From Gammaproteobacteria bacterium (GTDB lineage Bacteria; Pseudomonadota; Gammaproteobacteria; DSM-16500): a stretch of DNA of 64,000 bases. Location: the NCBI GenBank assembly GCA_021325575.1, contig JAJPGW010000005.1:186001-250000 (forward strand). The letters run 5' to 3'. The translations under genes were made by a program, and so were the position numbers. The notes under the pieces were generated by a model. The model saw only the letters and a list, made by a program, of their open reading frames with translations. It searched no databases and was not told the DNA's origin. Positions 8,725-16,647 of this stretch are shown here, piece after piece (the stretch's first letter is position 1; every line of letters starts with the position of its first letter).

Positions 8725-8948
8725 TTATAATACTCTTCGAAATCCTCTAATGGCTCATCAAAATCAGGCGCAATGGTAATTAATCCCTTCGCTAATCCGA
8801 TTTTGCGTTGATGTTTAGGGGGTTGGACAGGCACCAGTTTAACCATAGGCATATGATCTCTGGAAATAATAACTTCCTCACCCAATAAGGCTTTTTGGAT
8901 GAGTTCAGATAAATGGGCTTTTGCTACATGAATATTCACTTGGGTCAT
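8721..8948 (-). CDS. Phd/YefM-family antitoxin
   Basis: 75 residues from the chosen ATG at 8948, which has GAGGAG eight bases upstream; a 17-residue upstream extension of the frame lacks such a site. The N-terminal half fits the Phd/YefM DNA-binding fold (MTQVNIHVAKAHLSELIQKA, GEEVIISRDHMPMVKLVP), and the C-terminal half, rich in acidic and aromatic residues (APDFDEPLEDFEEYYK), is the likely toxin-neutralising tail. It is first in a two-gene operon with the PIN toxin. Autoregulation is expected from the family but no operator was identified. Confidence 0.92.
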   Translation of the reverse strand: MTQVNIHVAKAHLSELIQKALLGEEVIISRDHMPMVKLVPVQPPKHQRKIGLAKGLITIAPDFDEPLEDFEEYYK

Positions 8949-9043
8949 GATAGGCTCCTCTATGTTGGTCATTTTACTAAACCAACTTGCTAAATTCAAC
9001 CACCCGTGCGAAGACTAATCATCAATTAAGATATGCGCAAGTA

Positions 9044-9073
9044 TTGCACAACATAACCTCGTTTTGGTATAAT
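9044..9073 (+). promoter_or_regulatory. Sigma-70 type promoter of the 9103 gene
   Basis: TTGCAC (9044-9049) and TATAAT (9068-9073) separated by 18 bases. The predicted transcription start is about 20 bases before the ATG at 9103. Confidence 0.65.
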
Positions 9074-9102
9074 GACAGGCTAATTATTCCAAAAGTGACC
9101 CC

Positions 9103-11157
9103 ATGCAAACCACCTCAAAACTCACAATCTCCGAAGATAAACGGCATCCGTTGATCAAAGCAGTGGAAAATTCAGCCTTAACAGAACTTGCAGATTTGTT
9201 AGAAAAAAAGCACGATCAGGCTATCGCTAAAGAAGCCTTCGCCAAAGCCATTTTAAATCATCGTTTTCAAGCTGCTCAGCTTTTTTTAAAACATCATTAT
9301 GATTTGAATGCATTGACCTTTAAAAAAGATTCCCATTCCTTCTCAATTTTTCAGCTGGCTTTTAATAAAAAAAATTTTCAAGCCTGTCGATTTTTGATTG
9401 AGCATGGATTTAATTTAGATATTGCAGATGATATTTTGAATCAAATTGAACCCACTCCCGAAATTGAAGCGTTAAAATCAATTATCCAAGACATGCGCTC
9501 TTTCGGAAATTTATTGGTTAAAAAAAATAAATTGAAATATTACCGAGCGCGTTTACAACAAGCATTAAATAATGATGCACCCGGTGAAGCAAGTTATGTA
9601 AAAAAAGTCTTGGGAAATTTTCCAAAAGTACATGAAAATTTTGATTTTATTTCGCTTGCAGTCAAGCTTAAAAAATATAATGTTTTAAAAGAAATCGCGA
9701 AATTTATCAACGCGGACGACATCGACGAAAACGGCCATAATCACTTGATGTTTGCCGTTTTATCAGGTGATTTGGACATGGTAAAATTTCTTTATCAGAA
9801 TAACTGTACCGGTAATGATTTTGTAGTCTTCGTGCAAAGAAATAACAAAGGCGAAACGGCACTGGATATTGCAAAACAATGCGGTTTTATGGCTATCGTC
9901 AACTTTCTTTCCGAAAAACAACGCGAAGAAGAAGCCAATTCCCAATATGCGGCGGCGACATTACAATTACCTGCCACTCGCGAATTAAAACAAACTGATT
10001 TTATTTATAATGATGATTTAACAGCAAGAGGCCGATTGCTAGTATTCGATCATTTTGTAAAAAAATATCGCCCCGATGCATTAGCAATCTATGTTCGCGG
10101 CAATAATGCATCAGCGATAGGAAATGAATTAATAAGAATTATCAAATCGTTTGTTGAAAGCAATTCTGAAGAAGCTTTTATTTTTACCGATGAAAACACC
10201 GACAGTGATCTTGAAGTTTCTGATCATAGTGATTTTATTCAACTCGCAAAACATAAAGGGATTACTTATATCTTTTTTATGAATTCTAACAGAGAACAAG
10301 GTGCTACAATGATCCGGGAGATTGTCGCGGGCGCCATCAAACTCATTTGTCCAGAAATTATTCAGAACATTGTATTTGGTGAAAACGACACGAATCAACA
10401 AACCAGCGGTGGTGTTTGTTATTATCATGCCTTACTGAATGCCCGTGTTGCATTACTCAATCCTCTCCAACCGACTGAAGTACTTGATAAACATGTATTG
10501 ATGGAACTTGTCGATCACACGGTAAAATGTTTCAAATTTCGTATACCTGCTAGGTTTATGGCAAGTATGCAATCATACGATAGGTTTACTCAGTATGTAG
10601 CAGAAAATAAAGCAGAAAACTTGGCACGAGTCACCGATGGCAGAAATCCGCCGGTTAGTTTTTATCAATACGTTCATCGTGTGTTAGAAGGCTATGGCGT
10701 GAGCTCGCCTGTCATGGTAAAAAATCGGCATTATGATCCGATGAATAAGGAATCTAAAGAACCTGAAATGATTCCTAAAAATTTGACCGTGCTCTTTTAC
10801 AAAGCAAAATTTATTCAATCGACTGTCCCTAAAATTCTGAAGAGGTTGCACGAACAGGAACAAGGCCCCTCAGAAGAACCACCACAAAAAAAACTTCGCA
10901 CCTGCATTAGTTCGCGAGATTCCAAAAATTATGTGGTTGATCATTTAACAAAAGAATTAGGTCATGTCGATCAATTAAGGGAAAAACAAAAATTATTCCG
11001 AGAAAAACAAAAAGCCAGCATGAAAAAATGGGCCGAGTCTGAAACGGGATTCGAAGGCACATTTTTTTCACCTGAGTTCATGTTCAGCGTCGCGAATGGG
11101 GAAACATTATTAGATCCTAGCAGCGTAATTTTGCCCTCAAATGCTACCGCATGCTGA
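9103..11157 (+). CDS. Ankyrin-repeat effector-like protein
   Basis: 684 residues. Ankyrin-type repeats occupy roughly residues 15-110 (SIFQLAFNKKNFQACRFLIEHG, cited by landmark) and 205-270 (NGHNHLMFAVLSGDLDMVKFL in part, KGETALDIAKQCG). The region 290-600 has no family I recognise. It contains Gln433 and Cys439 in QTSGGVCYYHA, the six-residue spacing of the oxyanion glutamine and nucleophile in papain-like enzymes; this is suggestive only. The C-terminal 80 residues are charged and probably helical. No signal peptide or membrane helix is seen. Such ankyrin proteins in Legionella and Coxiella relatives are commonly delivered to host cells; that role is inferred here. It has its own promoter. 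Confidence 0.85.
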   Translation: MQTTSKLTISEDKRHPLIKAVENSALTELADLLEKKHDQAIAKEAFAKAILNHRFQAAQLFLKHHYDLNALTFKKDSHSFSIFQLAFNKKNFQACRFLIEHGFNLDIADDILNQIEPTPEIEALKSIIQDMRSFGNLLVKKNKLKYYRARLQQALNNDAPGEASYVKKVLGNFPKVHENFDFISLAVKLKKYNVLKEIAKFINADDIDENGHNHLMFAVLSGDLDMVKFLYQNNCTGNDFVVFVQRNNKGETALDIAKQCGFMAIVNFLSEKQREEEANSQYAAATLQLPATRELKQTDFIYNDDLTARGRLLVFDHFVKKYRPDALAIYVRGNNASAIGNELIRIIKSFVESNSEEAFIFTDENTDSDLEVSDHSDFIQLAKHKGITYIFFMNSNREQGATMIREIVAGAIKLICPEIIQNIVFGENDTNQQTSGGVCYYHALLNARVALLNPLQPTEVLDKHVLMELVDHTVKCFKFRIPARFMASMQSYDRFTQYVAENKAENLARVTDGRNPPVSFYQYVHRVLEGYGVSSPVMVKNRHYDPMNKESKEPEMIPKNLTVLFYKAKFIQSTVPKILKRLHEQEQGPSEEPPQKKLRTCISSRDSKNYVVDHLTKELGHVDQLREKQKLFREKQKASMKKWAESETGFEGTFFSPEFMFSVANGETLLDPSSVILPSNATAC

Positions 11158-11222
11158 CTGGATTAACTATTTGATTGCAATGGAAACTATTCATCTGATT
11201 TTTTATGTTATTTTTATTATGT

Positions 11223-11228
11223 TATAAT
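11223..11228 (+). promoter_or_regulatory. Extended -10 promoter element of the 11264 gene
   Basis: TATAAT in the context TGTTATAAT, 35 bases before the ATG at 11264. Downstream, AAATAAATATTA (11234-11245) followed closely by AAACGAGG is nearly the same leader as that before the 6257 gene. Confidence 0.55.
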
Positions 11229-11263
11229 TTACTAAATAAATATTAAAAACGAGGGGCTAATTT

Positions 11264-12292
11264 ATGTTACGCGATAGCGATACCCCATTTGCTAATATCG
11301 ACGCAACTCAGCAAAAATTATGGGAACATTTTGAAAACAAATCAGTTGATGCCCAATTAAAACAAGATAAACTCATTGAGTTGCGAAAAAATATCGCGAA
11401 AATGTTGCAAGATGCCTTGGAAGTAGCCGCTGTTCCTTCTTTTCTTAAACGTCTTGTCACCAAAGCCGCCGATCAAAAAGGTCAATTTGAACAAGCTAAG
11501 TGGGATACTCCAACTCAAGAGTACTATCAACAATTAATGGAGAAAATCAGCAACCTAAATAATGCAGAAGCAATTCGAGCCCTAGCAAACGAATTAGCTG
11601 AAAACCCAATACCAGCCGTCCTGCAACCTGCCGCCATTAAAATCCAGGGCGAACTAATAAAAGTATTCAAAGAGTTACTTCGCCCAGCAGGTAAGGAAAC
11701 CCAAGAACATGTTAGGAAAATCGAAGAAGCCGTAAATGATTGCATTACTCAGCAATTAAAAAAAGAAAGAGAAGATAAATCTGATCCTGAAAAATCGTCT
11801 GAATATAAAGAATATCGCGATTTAGTTGAAAAACAAGATAAATTATTCACAGCACGAAAAAACTTAGTTAGTAAGATGGAAGAATACAAGAGATCTAGCC
11901 AACGCAAGTTAGATTTTATTGTAAATGACGAAAAAGATCCTATGGGATTTACGGGGGCAGAACGAGATGACCCGCAGGAATTCCGTTCTGAGAGAGAAAA
12001 GGAACTTAAAAAATATCAGATAAAAATCGATGAATTGAAAAAAAACCTTGAGACAACGTATGATACTATTGTAGAGAAATATAAACACTCATTGAAATTA
12101 TTCAGCATTTTAGATAAGCCTGCATCCCAACGAAATCCACGTGAAGAATTAGAATTGAGATTAACCCTGAAGGGACCCGAGGCTTTAAAAGAATTCAATG
12201 ATCTTGTCGTTAAAACACTCAATGAGCGATTCAGAATAATATCTGGTCAAACTGAAATGAAATTATTGCGTGAAAGCAAAGCCCCGAGGTAA
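11264..12292 (+). CDS. Coiled-coil effector-like protein
   Basis: 342 residues, highly charged and predicted to be mostly alpha-helical. Heptad-like stretches are visible at about residues 155-215 and 240-290 (KYQIKIDELKKNLETTYDTI). No catalytic motif, signal peptide or membrane segment was recognised. An ACGAGG ribosome-binding site precedes the ATG. The gene ends four bases before the end of convergent queA. Its leader resembles that of the 6257 gene, which suggests common regulation of island genes. Function unknown. Confidence 0.8.
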   Translation: MLRDSDTPFANIDATQQKLWEHFENKSVDAQLKQDKLIELRKNIAKMLQDALEVAAVPSFLKRLVTKAADQKGQFEQAKWDTPTQEYYQQLMEKISNLNNAEAIRALANELAENPIPAVLQPAAIKIQGELIKVFKELLRPAGKETQEHVRKIEEAVNDCITQQLKKEREDKSDPEKSSEYKEYRDLVEKQDKLFTARKNLVSKMEEYKRSSQRKLDFIVNDEKDPMGFTGAERDDPQEFRSEREKELKKYQIKIDELKKNLETTYDTIVEKYKHSLKLFSILDKPASQRNPREELELRLTLKGPEALKEFNDLVVKTLNERFRIISGQTEMKLLRESKAPR

Positions 12293-12296
12293 CCTT

Positions 12297-13316
12297 TTAC
12301 CCTACCCACATTGCATCGCCATAGCTGAAAAACCGATATTTCTTCAAAACGGCTTCGCGATAAGCTCGCATCACATTTTCATGTCCCGCAAGCGCGCTCA
12401 CCAACATTAATAATGTTGAATCGGGTAAATGAAAATTTGTAATCAGCGCATCGACACACTTAAATTGGAACCCAGGATAAATAAAAATATCCGTTTCCCC
12501 ACAAAACGGTTTTATTTCGCCTGTTAGACTTGCGGTTTCAAGACTGCGGGCTGTTGTTGTACCAACTGCAATTACGCGTCCACCTTGCGATTTTGTGTTG
12601 CGAATTTTTTCAGAAACCTCTGCTCGCACTTCCAGATATTCAGAATGCATTTTATGTTCTGAAATTTTTTCAACTCTTACTGGTGAAAAAGTACCTGCTC
12701 CGACATGCAAGGTTACAAAAGCAGTCGCAATATTTTTTTCATGCAATTGTTGCATCATTTCAGTATCAAAATGCAAACCGGCGGTCGGTGCAGCAACGGA
12801 ACCTTTCTCTTCCGCATAAATAGTTTGATAGCGTTCCTGATCATTTTTTTCAGGTGAGCGATGAAAATAAGGCGGCAAAGGAATTTGACCGATCTCTTCA
12901 ATAATTTCAATAACAGGACGCGCATCATCACATCGCAATTCAAAAAATTGTTCTTGTCGTTTTACTACTTCAAAACGGATATTTTTATCAAAATATAAAA
13001 AACTTTGCGGACGAGGTGGTTTACTAGCGCGTAAGTGCACCAGAACTCGATGTTGATCCAGGACTCGTTCAACCAACATTTCAACCTTTCCCCCGGATTC
13101 TTTATGTCCTAACAGCCGAGCCGGAATAACGCGGGTATTATTAAAAACAATTAAATCATTGGGATGGATCAACGAAACCACATCGGAAAATACCTTATGA
13201 TGAATCGCGCCGTTTTTTTTATCCAACTGTAATAAACGGCTGCTGCTGCGTTTTTCCAGCGGAAACCGCGCAATTAACTCATCCGGTAATTCATAATGAA
13301 AATCTTGTAATAGCAT
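12297..13316 (-). CDS. queA: S-adenosylmethionine:tRNA ribosyltransferase-isomerase QueA
   Basis: QueA transfers and isomerises the ribosyl group of S-adenosylmethionine onto 7-aminomethyl-deazaguanine in tRNA, making epoxyqueuosine. The chosen ATG at 13316 gives MLLQDFHYELPDELIARFP, the standard N-terminus, and has AAGG seven bases upstream. An in-frame ATG at 13349 lacks such a site. Family landmarks include FNNTRVIPARLLG, GSVAAPTAGLHFD and the C-terminal YRFFSYGDAMWVG. The length of 339 residues is normal. The usual downstream partner tgt, which installs the substrate base, is absent; an accessory island follows instead. Confidence 0.96.
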   Translation of the reverse strand: MLLQDFHYELPDELIARFPLEKRSSSRLLQLDKKNGAIHHKVFSDVVSLIHPNDLIVFNNTRVIPARLLGHKESGGKVEMLVERVLDQHRVLVHLRASKPPRPQSFLYFDKNIRFEVVKRQEQFFELRCDDARPVIEIIEEIGQIPLPPYFHRSPEKNDQERYQTIYAEEKGSVAAPTAGLHFDTEMMQQLHEKNIATAFVTLHVGAGTFSPVRVEKISEHKMHSEYLEVRAEVSEKIRNTKSQGGRVIAVGTTTARSLETASLTGEIKPFCGETDIFIYPGFQFKCVDALITNFHLPDSTLLMLVSALAGHENVMRAYREAVLKKYRFFSYGDAMWVG

Positions 13317-13428
13317 GTGTAAGCCTTTTCCCAATGCATTTTCCGACATTGGCGATATTATTTCTTTCCCTGGAAAATTAGAATATCCATGCGCCCACTG
13401 CGCCCGTCATTATCACAAGGACGTTATA

Positions 13429-13593
13429 ATGGACAATGTGATCGATTTTAATACGTATCGCGAACAAGCTAAACCCGAAGATATCCAAACCAGCGGTTCC
13501 GACGACTTGGTCAATGCCCTCCGCGGCCTAATCCAGCAGCTCCGGGATTCGGTTTTTCATTCTCCGCCAGAGCGCTCAACGACTGCATCATAG
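13429..13593 (+). CDS. Small hypothetical protein
   Basis: 54 residues from an ATG at 13429 preceded by AAGGA eight bases upstream. The sequence begins MDNVIDFNTYREQAKPED and has an amphipathic helix (LVNALRGLIQQLRDSV) followed by a short polar tail. It lies divergent from queA and convergent with nuoN. No family is recognised. The good ribosome-binding site and non-random composition favour a real gene, but its short length leaves doubt. Confidence 0.55.
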   Translation: MDNVIDFNTYREQAKPEDIQTSGSDDLVNALRGLIQQLRDSVFHSPPERSTTAS

Positions 13594-13639
13594 CATATTT
13601 TCACTAACCTCTTAATTACGCCTAGATTTGCAAAAAAAA

Positions 13640-15103
13640 TTAAGAAACAGAAATCCTGCATAGATCAATCAGCCCACTGGGCAGAAGACCCAATATCAGA
13701 GCCGCAACCCCATTAATAGAAATCGCTGCCATTAGACTCGGGGTAACAGAAATATGGGTACCAACCAGATTACTTTTGGGTTCTTCGAAATACATCAACA
13801 TCACAACACGCAAATAATAGTAAGCGCCCACAATCGCAAACAACAATGCGAGTGCGGCAAGCCAGACATAATGCGCCGCAACTAAGGCTTCTAATAATCC
13901 CAGTTTCGCAAAAAAGCCAACGGTCGGTGGAACGCCTGCCATCGAAAACATCAAGAGCAACATCATAAACGCAAGCCAGGGACTACGCGCATTCAATCCA
14001 CGATAATCATCCAGTTGATCGAGCTCTATATTATGCGTACTTAAAATCGAAATAATGGCAAATGCGCCTGCTGCAACAATCACGTAAGTCACAATATAAA
14101 ACATCGCAGCCGAATAGCCTTGCGGATCAACAGGTCCTGCTAAAATTCCTAAAAAAGTATAACCAATATGGGCAATCGAAGAATATGCCAACATGCGTTT
14201 GATATTCGTTTGCGCGATTGCCAACAGATTTCCGCCAAACATCGATAAAATCGAAACAGCGATCAGCGCATGTTGCCAATGACTTGTGAGCGCAGGAAAC
14301 GCTTCAACCAGAATTCGCATGGTAATCGCAAACGCGGCAATTTTTGGTGCGCTCGCAATAAATAACGTCACAGTCGTCGGCGCACCTGTATACACATCAG
14401 GCACCCACATGTGGAATGGGACTGCACCAAATTTAAAAATAATCCCCGCGAGAATAAATACCAACGCCAACAATAATGCAGCCTGCTGCGTACTAGATGC
14501 ATTTTGTAATAATCCTGCCATGCCAAATATTTCAAACGATCCCGTCGCGCCATACACAATCGAAATACCGTACAGTAATAAACCGGATGCCAATGCACCC
14601 ATCACAAAATATTTCATCGATGCTTCAATCGCAACGCGAGAATCTTTTTGCATCGCAACCATCGCATATAAAGGCAACGTACTTAATTCCAATCCTAAAA
14701 AAATAGTCAAAAAAGAATAAGCCGAGGCCATCACCTGCATGCCAAGCACTGCAAATAATCCCAAAATATAATAATCACCGCGCGACATGCGTCGTTCTTT
14801 GATGTACAAATTGGCATAGATAAAAGCAAAAAAACTCACAACAAAGATAAATAATTTGGTGAGCACGGCCAATTTATCAAGAACATAATGGCCGCTAAAC
14901 GTCACAATCGGCTGCGGATAATCATGATATTGCTGAAGTGTTAATAAAAATCCGATAACCAATGTTAATTGCACCAGCGCATAGGTCACCCAACGAAAAC
15001 GTTCTTTAACAAAAACATCCACCAGCAAAACAATACACGCCATGCAAAGCACAAAAATTTCAGGAACAGCAACTGAAAAAAGCGGCATAGTAAAATTAGT
15101 CAT
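13640..15103 (-). CDS. nuoN: NADH-quinone oxidoreductase subunit N
   Basis: 487 residues, about 14 predicted membrane helices. NuoN is one of the three antiporter-like proton-pumping subunits in the membrane arm of complex I. Family landmarks are KYFVMGALASGLLLYGIS near residue 165 with its conserved lysine, and the KRMLAYSSIAHIGY segment near residue 305. It is the last gene of the nuo cluster and starts three bases after nuoM, implying translational coupling. Length and motifs are intact. Confidence 0.97.
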   Translation of the reverse strand: MTNFTMPLFSVAVPEIFVLCMACIVLLVDVFVKERFRWVTYALVQLTLVIGFLLTLQQYHDYPQPIVTFSGHYVLDKLAVLTKLFIFVVSFFAFIYANLYIKERRMSRGDYYILGLFAVLGMQVMASAYSFLTIFLGLELSTLPLYAMVAMQKDSRVAIEASMKYFVMGALASGLLLYGISIVYGATGSFEIFGMAGLLQNASSTQQAALLLALVFILAGIIFKFGAVPFHMWVPDVYTGAPTTVTLFIASAPKIAAFAITMRILVEAFPALTSHWQHALIAVSILSMFGGNLLAIAQTNIKRMLAYSSIAHIGYTFLGILAGPVDPQGYSAAMFYIVTYVIVAAGAFAIISILSTHNIELDQLDDYRGLNARSPWLAFMMLLLMFSMAGVPPTVGFFAKLGLLEALVAAHYVWLAALALLFAIVGAYYYLRVVMLMYFEEPKSNLVGTHISVTPSLMAAISINGVAALILGLLPSGLIDLCRISVS

Positions 15104-15106
15104 AAC

Positions 15107-16636
15107 TTAAAGTCCTGTCATTGCGGCTGGCAAACTTTGTTTTAACAAATGATCGACTGTGACATGCAGCACATTTAATATCGGCGCGGGATATATTCCT
15201 AACAAAATGACACCGATCGCCAACAAAATATAATTGGTTTTTTCCACCCAATTAATATCTTCCATGACTTCCACATGTTCATTCGCAACTGGCCCAAAAA
15301 AGACGCGCTTGTACATCCACAATGAATACGATGCGGCTAAAATTAAGGTCAACGCTGCAATCAGTGACACCCAAGCCTGACCTTCAAACGCACTTAAAAT
15401 CACCATGTATTCACCAACAAATCCTGCGGTGCCAGGCAGTCCCACATTGGACATTGCAAACAACATAAAAAACGCTGCAAAAACCGGCATTTTATTCGCG
15501 ATCCCACCATAATCTTTAATCATGCGACTGTGATTGTAATAACGATCGGCGAGCATCCCAACACCCAAGAACATCGCGCCAGATCCAAAGGCATGCGAAA
15601 TCATTTGCACGACCGCGCCTTCTAAACTCATGTATGCATCTTTATAAGTGTCTCCATATTTCATGATGTAATACACCATAAAACACCCTAACGTCGCAAA
15701 ACCCATATGCGCAATCGATGAGTACGCAATTAATTTTTTCATGTCAGTTTGTACGATCGCCACTAATCCTATATATACAATCGCAATTAACGATAAAATA
15801 ATCATGAACCAAGCAAGATTGGCACAGGCATCCGGAACAATCGGCATACTAAATCGTAAAAATCCATAAATCCCGAGTTTCAACATCAACGCAGCCAAGA
15901 CTACGGATCCGCCGGACGGCGCTTCTGTATGCGCATCGGGCAACCAAGTATGCACTGGCCACATCGGCACTTTAACAGCAAAAGCAAAAAAGAAGGCAAA
16001 GAAAATTAATTTTTGAATATGCAGCGAAAGATTCAATCCATAAAATTTCTGAATTTCAAACACACCCGTTTGGTTGTAAAGATATAACAAGGCAACCAAC
16101 ATCAAGATAGAACCTAAAAACGTATACAAGAAAAACTTGATCGAAGCATATGAACGATTTGAACTACCCCACATACCAATGCTGAGATACATGGGAATCA
16201 ACATCCCTTCCCAGAATACATAAAATAAAATCGCATCGGTCGCCGCAAACACCCCAATCATCATGCCCTGCATCACTAAAAACGCCGCCATGTATTGCGC
16301 GATGCGGAATTTAATCGCATTACATCCCGCTAAAATGACTAATAATCCAGTAAAATTCGTCAAAATAATCATCGCAAGCGAGATACCATCGACACCTAAT
16401 GCATAATGAATATCATAGGCGCGTATCCAGAGATGATTTTCCTGGAATTGCATCGCATAACTACCCGAATCGAAACCAAGATATAACGGAATACACAGCA
16501 AAAGATTCGCAATCGCAACAATACTCGCAATCCAGCGAGCTCGATTGGCATGTTCATCACCACCCGTCATGAGCGCAAGAATGGCGCCTATTACCGGCAA
16601 CCAGATTAAAATACTCAGCAGTGAAAAATGCAACAT
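15107..16636 (-). CDS. nuoM: NADH-quinone oxidoreductase subunit M
   Basis: 509 residues with about 14 membrane helices. It is a proton-pumping antiporter-like subunit of complex I. Typical landmarks are FYVFWEGMLIPMYLSIGMWG with the essential glutamate near residue 143, VKVPMWPVHTWLPDAHTEAP near residue 230, and KKLIAYSSIAHMGFATLG. It is placed between nuoL (11 bases upstream) and nuoN. No anomaly seen. Confidence 0.98.
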   Translation of the reverse strand: MLHFSLLSILIWLPVIGAILALMTGGDEHANRARWIASIVAIANLLLCIPLYLGFDSGSYAMQFQENHLWIRAYDIHYALGVDGISLAMIILTNFTGLLVILAGCNAIKFRIAQYMAAFLVMQGMMIGVFAATDAILFYVFWEGMLIPMYLSIGMWGSSNRSYASIKFFLYTFLGSILMLVALLYLYNQTGVFEIQKFYGLNLSLHIQKLIFFAFFFAFAVKVPMWPVHTWLPDAHTEAPSGGSVVLAALMLKLGIYGFLRFSMPIVPDACANLAWFMIILSLIAIVYIGLVAIVQTDMKKLIAYSSIAHMGFATLGCFMVYYIMKYGDTYKDAYMSLEGAVVQMISHAFGSGAMFLGVGMLADRYYNHSRMIKDYGGIANKMPVFAAFFMLFAMSNVGLPGTAGFVGEYMVILSAFEGQAWVSLIAALTLILAASYSLWMYKRVFFGPVANEHVEVMEDINWVEKTNYILLAIGVILLGIYPAPILNVLHVTVDHLLKQSLPAAMTGL

Positions 16637-16647
16637 AAACGTTTATC

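Noticed and set aside
14286-14720. 144-residue open frame antisense to nuoN
   Set aside because: It is a shadow of an intact conserved gene with no recognisable product.
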